From Lineus longissimus (Eukaryota; Nemertea; Pilidiophora; Heteronemertea; Lineidae): DNA of 64,000 nt. The stretch covers positions 11,718,001-11,782,000 of the forward strand of contig NC_088312.1 of assembly GCF_910592395.1 (NCBI RefSeq), read 5' to 3'. Of this stretch, positions 32,968 to 46,900 are shown in pieces (within the stretch, counting starts at the first letter, position 1; the number at the start of each line of letters is the position of its first letter). The notes beneath the pieces were generated by a model. It had not been told where the DNA came from. It worked only from the letters and a program-made list of their open reading frames with translations, and did not search any database. The position numbers and the translations under genes are program-made.

Positions 32968-35900
32968 ATGACGGACGTCAAAAGTCCAAGAGGCGAACTT
33001 GTGAAGCGATCTTTGAATAAAACTCTGTCGGTATTGGAACCGTATCTTTCCCTGTTGAATGCGCATAATACAGACTTCATATCACATAGTCACTGGGAAA
33101 ACTTCATCGACAAAAACATTGCTGAAGAAGTCTTAAAATTAACGAATGATGAACTGATAAGATTGCCCAGTGGTACCATATTCCAGAGACCTAGCTCTAG
33201 TGACAATTCTAGTAGGGACTCTGCTCGGACTTCTGAACTTGTTACACTTGCTGCAAGGACACCAAGATGGCCACATGAACACCTCGAGGATTTCTTGACC
33301 AGTATTGCAGCATGTACTCTGCCAAATTTAGGGATAGAAATAAGCCTTGAGACTCTTATAGAAAGTTGCCTGATTCCTTTGGAAGGTAATGCTGTTTCCA
33401 TACATCATTACATGTCCAAAAAGAAGTGTCATGAAGTGGACATCATGGCGGAGATCTGTGCCAGATTGGCAAGATACATGGACATCAATGAGGTAGGTCC
33501 AGAAAGTGCCCACGGTGAGCTTCTTCTTGGAGGAACTCTAGCTGCGACTGGTCATTGCTATTACCAATTCATCTATCACATAGCTTCATGATTAAAAGTT
33601 ACGTAAAACAGTAGAGTTTCTCAGCCCACCTGTCATTCTAAAGTTATACTTCATGCAAGCAGGTTATCAGAAATGACATTCAATTACAGTCGATAGCGTT
33701 CTGCTCTGAAGTCACTCTCACATTAGATTCAGACACTGACTCTCCAGTGCCAAAAGCAGCACCAGACATGTAACGCACATGGGAGTTGTTTTTTTTGCCG
33801 AACACACATGATGTAGAGAAGTTTTGACAGGGCAATTTATTTACGAGCACCTTTCCAAAAATCGTCCTTCCTATTTTAGGTTGTTGATGTTGGCAGTGGT
33901 AAAGGCTATCTTTCGTCCCGGATGGCGCTGATGTATGGTCTGAAGGTCATCGGTGTGGATGCTTCACAATCATTTACGAATAGTGCCAATAAAAGGAACG
34001 AGAATCTTGGCAAGAGATGGGACGAGTTTGTTAAGACTGCAAAGGCTAAAGTGACAGAAAATGAAAACCAGTCTCCAAAATGTTTGAGGTCTGTTGGAGA
34101 TTTTGCAAGTTCTTCAGCTTGTGATCAAGATATCGGCTGTGATAAAAATCCTCATTCAGGTTCCAGGGATACTTCAGAGGACAAAAAAATCGCTGTGGGG
34201 GTCACAGAAATTTCAGACAAAATGGAGCATTTGAACGCGACTCCGAGCATGGACCATGGTGCTAAAAACCAGCCTAAGATTATTGACTCTGATGGTTTGT
34301 TAGATAAGATGAGTAGTGGTTGTGAATGTGGGGAAACTGGTGGAGATCCTTCATTGTGTGCGTTTTGTAAAGACATGCTTCTATCGAGAAGAGACATCCC
34401 TGAAAATAGTGGTGCTTGTTCAGAAACGAGACCGGGAGTTTACATTCCGTTGACACAATTCATTGACAGTAAGACAGATTTAAAAAGTCTCGTCAAGGAA
34501 CACCTTGGATCGAGCGCAGGAAATGGCCAGGTCCTGTTGACGGGGTTGCACACGTGTGGCAACCTGGCTCCCAGTATGTTGAGGATCTTCTCGGAGAATG
34601 ATGCAGTTGGTTCTATCTGCAATGTTGGCTGCTGCTATCAACATGTTGAGGAGGAGTTCTTTCCAAATCCGTTTCTACATGTAGGTGGGGGTAAGTTATC
34701 CATCTTAAAGGGTTACGCCGTTCATAATTACTGCAAACAATAGTCGTAGTTCCACCTATCATAAAACCCCGTGTTTTTTCAAGACACGTGTCTTCGCTGT
34801 GTGACAAAAAAACCTGGGGCGCACTTACACCTATCAGTGGTGTTAGATAATGGTTAATAGCCCTGGCGACAGGTGCGCTGTAGGTAGGGAGCTCTCCTGT
34901 GTTTCTTTCCCGTTAGAGATGGCGCAATACCGAGGCAACTACACCGCGCCATCTGTCGCCGGATCTTAGAACTTGCAATTGCCGTGTCTATTCAGACTCC
35001 ACCTATCAAAAAACCTGTGTTGAACACGGGGATTTGACACACGGGTCTATTTAGAAACGGCAATGCATAGGTGTAAGCGCAAAAGACACGGGGATTTGAT
35101 AGGTGGAAGTACAACTAATATTGCTGAAAAGTGGTCTTTATAGTATTTGTATTTCTAGACAATAGCATTGTTGAAATTAAGATTCAGTACATATTTAGAC
35201 AATTTGGAATTTTCAAATTTGAAATAAAATTTTCTTAGGTGAGAAGCTTAGATACCCGGTCAAGTCCAAACATAAGTTTTCTTTCACCTGCAGATGATCC
35301 AGTTCCAAATGAGTCTGGGTTTCCAATGAGTTCTTACCTGACGGGTCGGCAAGTGAAGCTGGGACGTAACGCCAGGATGCTTGCCTCTCAGCCGATGGAC
35401 AGGATTGCCGCCGGTGGAATAGTAAGCATTAAAGTTATTTTTACATAAATTGACGATAATTCTGATAATATATGGTTTGTGGAAGATTAGTTTTCTAAAA
35501 ACCACTGTAAAGGCGTAAAATTCTGAAAAAAACACCTTTGTTCAGGCGACAATCTCGTTTACTGTATTCGATGGTTTTGCATGATGTTATTCATTACAGT
35601 AGAACCTCTCTATAAGGGACATCCTTGCTACGGACAAATGCCATCTCTAATAGGGAGGTGTGTTGATTACAGAGGTCAAAATGTATGGAAACACAATCTA
35701 TATTTTGGACCATATTGCTAAGGAAGCATCCATTCCAATGTCTTTTGGTTTGCAGAATTCACAGAAGTCATTATATTGGCGAGCCATTCTCCAGCAGATT
35801 TTGATTGATCTTACGGGAACAGTAAGGAAAGACTGGCAGATTGGGAAGATTTGCAAGAAGTGTCCGACCTTCAATGTCTATGTACGGAAGGCACTCAAGA

Positions 35901-36976
35901 AACTTGGTATGCAAGACCAATACAAGGTTAGGTTTAGTGTTTTTTCCATAAAGTGCCCTAGCCAGCCGTTTCATTTACTTTGTATTTTCCTTTGGCTTGA
36001 CTATACCTAGATCTAAATTTGGAATAGATTCTCTGAAATGTGCTCTCACTTTCAGCACTGCTGTACGTTTTAAAGGGGCACTATAGGCAGCAACAGAGGG
36101 GTTAATTTGGCCATCTTCAAGTGACTAGTAAACACAGTAAGGGGCCTTGGTCATGCAGACTCAGTACTAAATATATTCCTCGTACAATCATGAATCATTT
36201 CGACGTACTGTGAGATGTGGGAGACCCCTATTGGTGACTTTGTGTAACTTTATCTTACCTGCCCAGCTGCTGCCTATATTTTCCCTTTAACACAATTCTT
36301 TATTCAATCAGCAGCCCTCGGAGGAACCCCGCTCAAAGTCTAAGGACTTTCAAGTGAATAGTCAATGTTTTGGATGCAGATCTCCTTCCAAGCGGCACAT
36401 ATTTGGGAAGATGCCGCATGTGGCTCCAGATGACGCAGTTGAACAGGCCAAGGTATTCTTATAAAAACTATTAATAACAAGTTCCTTTTTCTACGCTTTG
36501 CAGATAACTGATGCCAAGATTCAAGAATATCTCATGAAATTTCCTGCAGAGGAAAAGAAGGTGTTTGCCTTCTTCCAGTTACGAGCCTGCTTTGGACCGG
36601 TTGTAGAGGCCGTGGTGCTAATGGATAGACTGCTCTTCTTGCTTGAACAGGTAGGCCTGATAACCAGCTGGAAGAGTCAGAGTTGCCATGAGCATTGATG
36701 AGATTTTGGGACTTTATAATCCAGCTGGAAGAGTCAAAGACAACCTCAAACCAAAAGTGAGCCTTATATCGCCTTTTGGTTGGCGTCAATAATGTCCTTT
36801 GCTATCATGTCCATTATATGTGTCTAGTACTCAGAAAAACCTGTCCTTTGAACATTTTCCATTCACACTCCATTGTTGTTTCTTTACAGGACCACATTTC
36901 TCAGGCATACCTTACGCGACTGTTCGATCCCGTCCTATCGCCAAGATGCTACGCTATTTTGGGGATAAAGAATTGA
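32968..36976 (+). CDS. methyltransferase-like protein 25
   Basis: Seven exons join in phase: 32968-33492, 33880-34690, 35294-35421, 35756-35926, 36312-36452, 36504-36650 and 36890-36976, giving 669 aa. The N-terminal LNAHNTDF helix region matches METTL25. SAM-binding motif I, VVDVGSGKGYLS, opens exon 2 (about residue 176) and is followed by YGLKVIGVDAS. LLTGLHTCGNLAP and NVGCCYQH, hallmarks of the METTL25/RRNAD1 family, follow. The C-terminal exons carry GFPMSSYL, RKALKKLG, FAFFQLRACFGPVVEAVVLMDR and a terminal SPRCYAILG. A low-complexity Ser/Asp/Lys-rich insert (about residues 215-335) makes it longer than the human protein, about 600 aa as I recall. The catalytic target of METTL25 is not something the sequence shows. 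Exon 5 has a CAGCAG tandem acceptor. Confidence 0.92.
34746..35109. mobile_element. MITE with TTCCACCTATCA ends in METTL25 intron 2
   Basis: The left end TTCCACCTATCATAAAACCC and the right end GGGGATTTGATAGGTGGAA are inverted copies. The 364-bp element repeats its CACCTATCA and CCCCGTGT motifs internally. It begins just after the METTL25 exon 2 donor site (GT at 34,691), within intron 2. It is non-coding. Confidence 0.7.
35597..35662. mobile_element. pogo-like MITE fragment
   Basis: CAGTAGAACCTCTCTATAAG preceded by TA. Only about 65 bp of one end is present, in METTL25 intron 3. Confidence 0.6.
36069..36290. mobile_element. MITE family B, copy 1
   Basis: Starts TTAAAGGGGCACTATAGGCA and ends TGCCTATATTTTCCCTTTAA, with inverted ends. 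The copy at 62,928-63,150 is the same family in opposite orientation, shown by GTGGGAGACCCCTATTGG against its complement. It lies in METTL25 intron 4. Confidence 0.75.
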
Positions 36977-37925
36977 CGTCCTTAGGAATGTACGGAAGGC
37001 ATCGGTGACTACCACTACCAGCTTCAAATTCTAACTGAGCTAAAAACCATGGATGATTCATCAGACTCTTGCCGCTGACAGCTTATTTATATTTTGATGG
37101 TCTTTATGAAATACAATATGCAATGATTTTAGACAATGCTTTTAGGGAATGGGGGTATTATGCAATAAAAAAGGTACAAAACAAAGTTCTTTGTTAGTTT
37201 TTTTGTAAGTTTTCACTGCTTGTTATCTTTTATGAAAGGCTACTTGTAACTTAGCAGTTTAGGTGACACATGTTAAATAATGATAGTAATGGTACAAGGC
37301 TGTGGGAACTGCCAATGAAATCATGATTTGCCTGAAGTAGAGACCAACTCGATTCTATGGAAGAAGACCTGATGTGGACCTGCCTGACATTTGGCTACCT
37401 TCAGACTCCATCCATGGTGTGATTTCAGAAAGAAAACAGTTTGCTGATTATGTTTCATGATCACCCGACCTTGGACTGTGTTTCTGCATCATCACCTTGG
37501 TACTTCAGTATGACTTGAAGCATTGGTACTTAGCAATTCAATGAAGACATCACAGACCTTTTCTACACTACCTCAATACCTCATGCTAATAAATTCCTAT
37601 GTCTGATATATTGTATCTTTGTCTGAAAACACTCATTACAAGGACAATTCCTGCAGCCAGTCCTGGGATCCTTGTCATTGCTACCACATAAAAACGACAG
37701 GTATTACAACTAGGCCTACTGAAGATGATCCACTGCTGTGGAAGATAATCAGACTGTGTGATAAAGTGTCGGGGACATTGAGGTAGTAAGTGAGTCTCTA
37801 GAACCTTACATTTTCCTTCACCAATCAATGGGGGAGGACATTCTTTCAAAGGGGACATTTTCCAATGTTACACCGGCCCTGCTGGAATTCTAGTCACGAC
37901 AACGACAACGATACACGTCTCCAAA
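36977..37925. other. METTL25 3' region and UFL1 upstream region
   Basis: A candidate AATAAA lies at 37,164-37,169, about 190 bp past the METTL25 stop. UFL1 begins at 37,926. No other gene is recognised between them. Confidence 0.4.
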
Positions 37926-40900
37926 ATGTCGGCCAGTGATTGGGACGAAATCAAAAGATTGGCAGCAGATTTTCAGCGCGCCCAGCTCAGCAGTACTGTT
38001 CAAAAGTAAATGAACCATGCAGTCATAAGTGGCGTGATATTTATAATGGGAAAAAACTTGTTTCAAATCAGTTCCATGGCTGTCAACGTAGAAAACTGTG
38101 GTTGAAGGAAGTAAATTTCTCTGTCCGATAATAGATTGCTTAGCTGAGTGGACCCTGCGTAATATACATGGCTACTCGTCTTTCGATTGTCGGAATGGTT
38201 GTGCAATCTTATGATGTACCGAAATGTATAGGCCTACCAAACCAGTAGCTTTTGGGGGTAGGGTATTTAGGTTTTTTGAATGCCGGAATAGGCCAAAAAC
38301 ACCCAGAAATTTCAGACTCCTGTATTTTTGCCGTGCCTGCAATGCTGCATGCCCCTGGCCCTGCGGCTGCCCCGGCCCTGTGCCGTGGGTGTATGGTGTG
38401 GTAGTGGTGGGGTCCAAGAATGATGGCCATGGGGATAGAGCTTTTCGAATTAGACAGATCAAAGCCAAAAAAAATCAAATGCGCACACTCGGAACACGTC
38501 AGAAGGCCTAAAGTCGACTTGGACAATGTCATAACTTAGCCACTGTGACCCTTTGTACACAGGTGAAACGCATGACTGGTCAGCGCCTAAACAAACTTCT
38601 ACGAAAAGGTCAATTGGGGTCTTGTACGGTGTGGTGAGGACTTAAAATTCAACTTTCGACAAAGGATTGCAATAGTTATTTTTGTAATGGACTGTTGGGA
38701 TTTAGGATGGGCCTGTCCTTACAACAAAACATCGGGGGACAGGTTCCCCTCGTCTCCGCCCCCTCCCCTCCTTTACAATTCGAGCCATTTCAGGAGTCTT
38801 CATTGACAATATTTGCTCCCTGCGTAAAGTTGATAAGTCATGGCTGTTACTGTTACTATGATTATTATTTCAGACTATCGGACAGAAACTGTATTGAAAT
38901 AGTTAACAAGCTCCTTGAACTTAATCTACTTGATGTCATCTACACAGCAGACGGAAAGGAGTATCTGACCCCGCAGGAGATCAACAAGGAGATCCGAGAG
39001 GAATTGGACGTCAGAGGAGGTGAGATGAGTCGGAGTGAAATAATTAAGAACTGCCCTGAACAGACTAGCTCTAAATCTGTCTCTAGTGTCAGGAGGACAC
39101 TCTGCCTGCAGTTGCGTCCTACAAATAAAACTTAAAAGTTCACTTGGGTAATTAAGGCTCAGTTTTATTGGAGAGAGTAAGCTGCTGTCATGACAGTCGG
39201 CCTAAAGAAATGAATATCGATAGGCCCTTTGAGACATGCCCAAATATGGTTTTTGTTGTGGCTTCCAAACACCTGTTGGCCTAAAAATAGGCCAGGATAG
39301 TAGGTGGAATTAAAGACCTAATGACATAGAAAACCACAACAAACACTGTTCTGAAGTTTTAATGGTTGTAGGCCCTTCTAAAAAGTAAAGAGAATAGTTC
39401 TCTGCTTGGAGAACAACCCCAATCCTCCATATTTACAGGCCAACATTATCAACCTTGTTGAACCTTAAAGAACAGTCTCTGTTTAAAAGTGATCCATCCA
39501 ATATTTTCAGGTCGAATTAACCTTGTTGATTTGCAACAAGCCATTAATGTCGACTTCAGCCACATAGAGAGTAAAGTCAATGACATTGTCAGGAGTGATA
39601 GAAGTTTGACCCTTGTCCTTGGCCAGCTTATTGACCAGAGTTACTCGGACAAGCTAGCCGAGGAGATAAATGATAAGCTACAAGAGCAGGGCCAGCTTAC
39701 CATCGCTGAGCTTACCAAGCAGTATGACTTGCCGGCAGAGTTTCTTAGAGAGGTTTGTAGAGATCATAATTTGCCCTCATGTTGCAACAAGCTGTGTTTT
39801 ATAATGACTTTGTCTTCATGCCAGATGAAACTCCTTGACATAGCTGTTTTATTGCCTTGCGTAGCTGTTTTATTTCCTTGCGTAGGTGTTTTATTGCCTT
39901 GCGTAGCTGTTATATTGCCTTGCCCAGACAATGTTTTATTGTTTCATCCGACGGGCCTTCTATCTGCTGACATCAATTTTCAAGGTTAATGGAAAGCAGC
40001 AGCATCGCTGTCACTGTCAGTGCAACACATCTAAAACCTGGTTTTCAGGAAATACGGCTTTACAACTGTAAAAACAAGTGCTAAGCTAATCTGTAGCGAC
40101 GATGTGCTGTTACATCATTTTGGCATCCATTTTGGGTGTCGATTCGAGACCACAACCCTGCTGACATCATTAACAAAGTACGCTTTGCGTAAATGACATC
40201 GTGATTGTCATGGCCACATTTTTCTAATGCCTTATTTGCGCCGACAACAAAGTTTCCGGCGTAGTCCAAAGAGACAAATTTAACGTCCAAGATTATGACC
40301 TGTTTGTGGTGATGTCATCTGCGTGGTCTCATAGAAGACCTATTGAAAAAAACATCTTTCCTTCGTGAACTTTTAAAAACCTGCTGATACTCGTAATTTC
40401 AGTTGGTTGAAGATCAGCTTGGATCCGTCATTGAGGGTCAGATAGATGATTCAGACCGGAACATTATTTTCACGGAACAGTTTGTAAACCGTCACAAGGC
40501 AAAGATTAGAGGTGCCTTCATTGCAGTTACCAGGTAATTTTCTTTCAAATTTTGTCACAGGCTTTTAAAAAAGCTTGGCTTTGGATGACCATTTATTTCT
40601 GAAAAATGCTTTCCTCACTGAGGTTTGCTTCCTGGTTTTTTCTGAAGCTGTGTTTGGAGTTCTAGCCTTTTACTATTGTCAGTTCCCCTCATGTTGATGT
40701 GTTTCATTTTATTTCAGACCTGTAACAATGACCAACATCATCCATCATTACAAGTTACAAGAGCGGCTCTTCTACAGTAAGTGGATTTTCCTTTCCCTCT
40801 GTGAATGCCCTTCAACCTTACTGAGCCGGTGTGAATTGCGGACCCAATTTTTACACATAAACAATCATCTTCACTGTTGTCGGAATGGTCAGTCGGTCCC

Positions 40901-43900
40901 GGCACACACATGTGATAGAGAGGGCGACTCTCTTGACAGCGTAGGTTTCCTCCGGGGTCTCCGGTTTCCTCCTACTTACATTACAATTGCTCAATATTGT
41001 TTAAGGAGCTAATGATGTCCTTGTTGACGCTCAGCTCTCCACTCCATCCTCCTCGCACACTTTCAAACAACCATTCAACGCTGTGTCCCCCTCACAAAAT
41101 AGCTGCACTGCACTCAACTAGCAGTTTTGTATCACAGTGCACTATTTAGCGCACAGTACATGCCTTACTACTGCTCCAGTCTTTTAAAAATATGATTTGG
41201 GACAATTTACGAATTCTTAAAAAACATTTCTTTCAGGGATCATTGAAGATCTGATTGCCACTGGTTGCCTTGCCGGTAGCATCAGTGGAGGTCGGCGAGA
41301 GAAAGCACTCTACATTCCAGACATTTACACCAAAACGCAAAGCCAGTGGGTCGATTCTTTCTATCGGCAGAATGGATATCTAGGTGAGGAAACATTCTGA
41401 TTTAGTTAAATGCAGTAAACCCGGCAATGCTGAAAATCAAGACTCAAGGAGTGTTTTCAAATTAAGAAGGACAGCTGATGTTAACACAGATCGGCTGTAC
41501 CAACGCGTATCTGCAACTTCACTCTTTTGTTTCCTCACAGAATATGATGCGTTAAGTCGACTAGGCATCACAGACGCCAAGAGCTACATCAAGAAACATT
41601 TCAAGGGGGAGTCGCTGATCTATCTCCAGTCTTGTTGCGTGGGGCCGACGATTTCCGACCAGGTGGAGGCGACCGTTGACGAGGCCCTGAGGACAGCTTC
41701 GTGGGTCGACATCATGGTACGATAATTCAGATCCACAAATGAGTACACTTATGGAGTGCCGTCACATGAGGTGACGTTGAACCATGGAGTAATTTAGAAA
41801 ACCCGTCTCATCACATCAATTCTTTCTAAGGGGTGTTCGAAGTCGCCCCAATGTCAGTATTACTACTCTTTTTGACCAAAGTTAATGAAAAAATACTCCA
41901 TGACCTCTCGATTTGGTGAGAGAGAATGCATTAGGAGTGCAATTTGGATGTTGGTAGAAATCACCAGAATACTCCAAAATTTGGAAAATTTGACCAAAGT
42001 ACTCCTTAGTGCATTTTTGGGTTGGCAGATCTGGGATAAAACAAAACTTTTTTTCTTGACAGATTAACAAAATTCTTGAAAAACCGTGATTCAGGAATCG
42101 GAAGATCCTGGAGTAAACCTCTGGTGCCAGTGTCAATCTCTCCATTATTTTCCAAAGCTGACTGACCAGGGATCAAAGCCTTCTAATCAAATCATGACAG
42201 ACAATGATGTTAAAAATTCCTGGTTCTCGAGTGCCGCTGTTACAAAATGAGTTCCCACAATTCAGTCTTAGATGTGTCTCAGATTTTCCCGTTACTTTTC
42301 ATTATTTCCCAATCTCTTCAACAGCCGATTCTTCCCTCTTCCATCAGCATGAGTGATGCTGCCTTACTTCTGCAACAGATCCTCAAATCAAAGAAAGACA
42401 TCTCCATGTTCTGTGATACTGTTGCCGCAAGCGACAAGTTCATTTCTTCTTGCAAGAAACCATTCATGGATATGATGGGGCCCAAAGCCGAAAAGGTGAG
42501 CAGAAGACTAAATATGTTTACCATCATTTCATTAGGGCTGTTCGTGATCTGCCAATAACTCCATATTTTCACGCCTCATTTTTTGTGATTCACGAAAAGT
42601 TGCGTGCGACCTTGAGGAAGTCGCTTGACTTGATCATGTTGACTGCCTTGTCCTTCGAAATGCTTAACAGATTCTTTGCACCTTGTGACCATGCAAATAA
42701 ACCACCCATTGAGAAAAATGAGAAGGTTTTTGGAGACTTCTTGTAACTGGCCAAAGTCAGTCACCAGGTCAATATCACATCCATGGTGCCCCTTGTCGTG
42801 GCGTGCAGCAGAAGAAGAAATTCACTCATCTGTCAAGTGATAAAACTAATCCCGCGACCAATTTATATAAATTTAAGGCTACTGGCCTTCAGATGAAAGG
42901 TATTTTACCTATTTTGTTGGAACAGTTTTCACCTTCTCTGCAGCAATAATGGCAATAAAAGTTTAAAAGTTAAACTCGCCTGCTTGACTATTGCCCAAGC
43001 CGCAAACGGCTCATGCAGCCAGAGTTTATCCTGGTTTCTGTAGCATTAAGCGACTAGGATTATTACGCCCCCTGGATAGGATGCTGGTCTATCGCAGGTT
43101 AACTTCCCAGGAAAGCCTGGTACCTATTTACTCCTGTGTGGAGAGAAGCAAGTAGGGTAAAGAGCCTTGTCCAAGAAGGACACAAAGATGAAACAGTGTC
43201 GATCCTTCCGAGTATTGAACCTACGACCTTCAGGTTATAAACCCGGCACTCTAACCACTCTGCCACTGATACCCCCATAATGACATGGACTTGACCGAAA
43301 TAATCACTTGTTTCAGGCGGTGAAGGAAAACCCCGCCCTCCTGATGCCAGAAGGAGATAAGAAGCAGCACCTTCAGAGGCTGGCCGGCATAGATGACGGC
43401 AGCTCGGGCAAGGACGATAGGAAAGACCAACGGAAAAAGAAAGCAGCCAGTAAGTCTTCTGGGGAAAGGTGGCGCCCCCCTTGGATGTAGTTTATCATCT
43501 GGTTGCGGAATGGTCCTGACGTGAACTTTCCCTAATCTTGACCGGGACCACATCTTGATACACAAGACTCTGAGATTACATCGTGCCTTTTGACGTGGGG
43601 ATTAGATGGTTGGGGTAAGATATAGGACCATTGCATGAAATGGGTTAATCCCTAAGATTCGAATTCAGAGTTCGACAGAGATTACAGTTATTTCACATAT
43701 GAAAATCAAATTTTATTTCAACTGCACCATTTTTTGTGTGAAATCTCCAAAAATCTGTTTGGCATTTTTTTGGTGAAATGGACTAAAGTGTTGATTTGGG
43801 TGTAGATTTAGAGTTCTTTACATGGATTGTGTGTTGAAGGCATTTTTGATGACACTACTCTCTCACTTTTCAGGTTCTAGTAAAAGTGGTGGGGGCACCC

Positions 43901-46900
43901 AAGGTCGCGAGGTCAAATCTAAATCCACCAAGAAGAAGTTCAAAGGTCACGGTGGAGGGGCTGTAGAGGAAGACGAGGACCAGCAGACGTCGTCTCTGCG
44001 ACCAGGAGAAGTAGAATTCCTTAAGGTGATTAACGTGATACTGCTTATTCCTGTTTTGAGAACTTTCAGAAAGCGTACGACTTTCCCTACAATAAAGCCA
44101 TTCACAATAATGGTATCACCAGGAAAGGCCTAACCAAGAGCTTCCCAATAAATGGTCATGTCAGTAGGTTGTAAAATTTCTGTATCCAACATTCACCTGT
44201 TGGTCTCAAAGAGTTAATATTGTGATCAGATTTCACGAATTTCGCTCAGAATATTTGGGAGACACAAAAATTCAGAGTGAAACAGTTTTCAAGTAGCCAT
44301 TGCCTTAGATTTAATAAAACTTCCTCTCAAACTGAATTATATTTGCAGCTAATTGAGTTATAATCAGGATTTGGTTCAAATTCTTCTTTTAAAAAATGAT
44401 ACATTTCTCTAACTTTTCATCTACAGGTGGAAGAAATTGAAGAAAAGTTGGAGGAGAAGCTCTCAGATTGTCCCCCAGAATTCCTGGCTGAGATTGCCGT
44501 GGAACTGCACCGGCCGCTTCACCGGGAATTCCAGCAGATTGTCAAGTCGGTATTCCTTCAAGCATCTGGAACAGCCTCGGGGTCTGGTAGAAAGAAGACC
44601 CACGGAGAACTTCAGGATAAGATCAGTGGGCTTTGGACGAATGCGAAATTGTTCGAGAAAGCATTGAGCTCATTCAATGGTAAGTTATGTATAGTAATCT
44701 TTCTAAAATTTAAGACTATGTTTGTCTGTTTTAAGAGTTAACCTAGTCCAATGATAGTGTTTTCAGTGAGGATTGATTTTCAAACTGTGCTTGTCATAAT
44801 AGCACCTTTGGACTATATGTCATCATACCATAAAGGAACAAACATAAAGATCTCACTAAAAGTTATGTTCGTTTGAGAGAGTGTTCACCTAGTCCAGTGC
44901 TTGTCATAATAGCACCTTTGGACTATATGTCATCATACCATAAAGGAACAAACGTAAAGATCTCACTAAAAGTTATGTTCGTTTGAGAGAGTGTTCACCT
45001 AGTCCAATGATATATTGCATGTAATCATAGAAGATTGATTTTCAGCTTTTGCTTGTGATTTATATAGAACCTTTATGTAATCATAAAGGAACAAACATAA
45101 AGGTCTCACTAAATGTTATACTTCATTCATTTAAAGATCAGTTTTTGAGCTTTGCTTGTGATAATAGAACTATATTTTGGACTACATGTAAGTGTTTTCG
45201 TAACATAAAAGAAAAGACATAATGGCCTTACTGAAAATAATGAGAGAAATTCCAGCTTGGCCTCTGCAGCATGTGCTACTATGAGTGCAGAATTGTTCAA
45301 CCATGCTATTTGGTAAAGGGTTTTAAACGTATATTTTCAATCGCTTTCAGAGGACACCCAAGGCCACCTGAGCAGACACCTCCTGAAGACAATATGCTCT
45401 GACATTACCAATCAATGTTTCTGTGCTGTTGCTGTGGAGCATATGATGTCCATGGCAGACGAGTCCCAAATGAACCCAGAAGTATGTTGCTTTATCTTGA
45501 GTAGGCTCAGCTGCTTTTAAACTGGATTTCTTTAAAAATATCGAGTGGAAAGCTTGTGACTGTGAGCAAACTTTGCTCATTATTCGCTCTTTAGACAATA
45601 TTTGGGCGATTCGTACTTTAGAGGGAAACCGGGCTACCTGGAGGTAACCTACGCTGTCTAGGAGAGTCAACCTCTCTGTCACACAGGTATCATGTACTGG
45701 GAATGACTGGGCATCAAACCTAGGACCTCGGAGGCGACAGGTACTGATGTTACCATTGAGCCACTCTGACCGCCTATTTGAACTGATCTTTCTCACATAG
45801 GCCTGAGAGTTTACCTGTGTTAGTACTGTTAGAACAACATGTATGATTGCACAATTATAAATGTGACGTTGGAAAGTATGACTCACTGGTACTTAATTTC
45901 AGTGCTTTCATTCACTTTTCAGACACGTGTGAAACTCCTAGCCAAGCTACCAGAAGATGTCAAAGGTCCCTTTAGTAAACTTCACACCTCACTGAATTCC
46001 TCGGTAAGAGTCGTTTGATTCTGTTTTTAAAGATCACAATTCCATGTCAATTTATGCATTGTGATGAGAACTGTACATCTGGTGAAATCAGTTCCTAACA
46101 GTCAATCCTTGTAAAGCATATTTCCTTCAAAATCAAAATAAACTTGATATGAAATGAGGTATTAGAGTATTACGTTTGCCAAGCTGTCAGCTGGCTAATA
46201 AACCCAATTGGTGCCCAAACGTAGTGACATGCAACGTATTCTCACAATATTGACACAAGCCATGCAGGAGAAGTACATGTAATGTAGGAATCATTTGAAC
46301 AATTACACAACAAGATATGATAAAGATTTCTTTGATCCCTTTTTCAGAATGTCGATGCATTTTTCAACTGTCTGGATGATGTCTGTGGTCCTTCACTTCT
46401 CGGTATAATGCTCAAGAAGCCAGACAAGAAGAAGGAAAGGTAATGACTGTTGTCTTTGTGTCCTTGAGCAAGGACTTTTGTACTTGCTTCTCTCCTCCCA
46501 GATGTGAATCTTGGGTACCTTACTAGCAGAGGTAGCCATGAATGTCGAGTCCCAGCACCGAGAGGCTGTTGGACTGTACATACTTCCCAGGGATTAGAGC
46601 CTGAACAGGAATGTACAGGCCATAGGCTAGGGTTATAACACGGCAACAGGCTTGGGAGTCATATCAAATGTGAATCGAGTATGAGTGCATGCTATACAAA
46701 TGCTGAACAATATTGTCTCATTATCATTATTAACGTAGATGAGAAGGAGAGCAGAATTAGGACAATTACGTGAGAATTCCCATTTGTATTTGCAGACAAC
46801 TTGTGTTTAACCATCGCCAGGCCCTCTTGGAGCAGGTGAGCTCGGAAGACGATCATGCCATGGCGCTCCATCTTGCTGTGGTAATCTTGTACCTGACGTT

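Noticed and set aside
43200-43275. Possible functional tRNA gene on the minus strand
   Set aside because: A and B boxes are present but no matched acceptor stem or clean anticodon arm is visible, and a SINE body follows.
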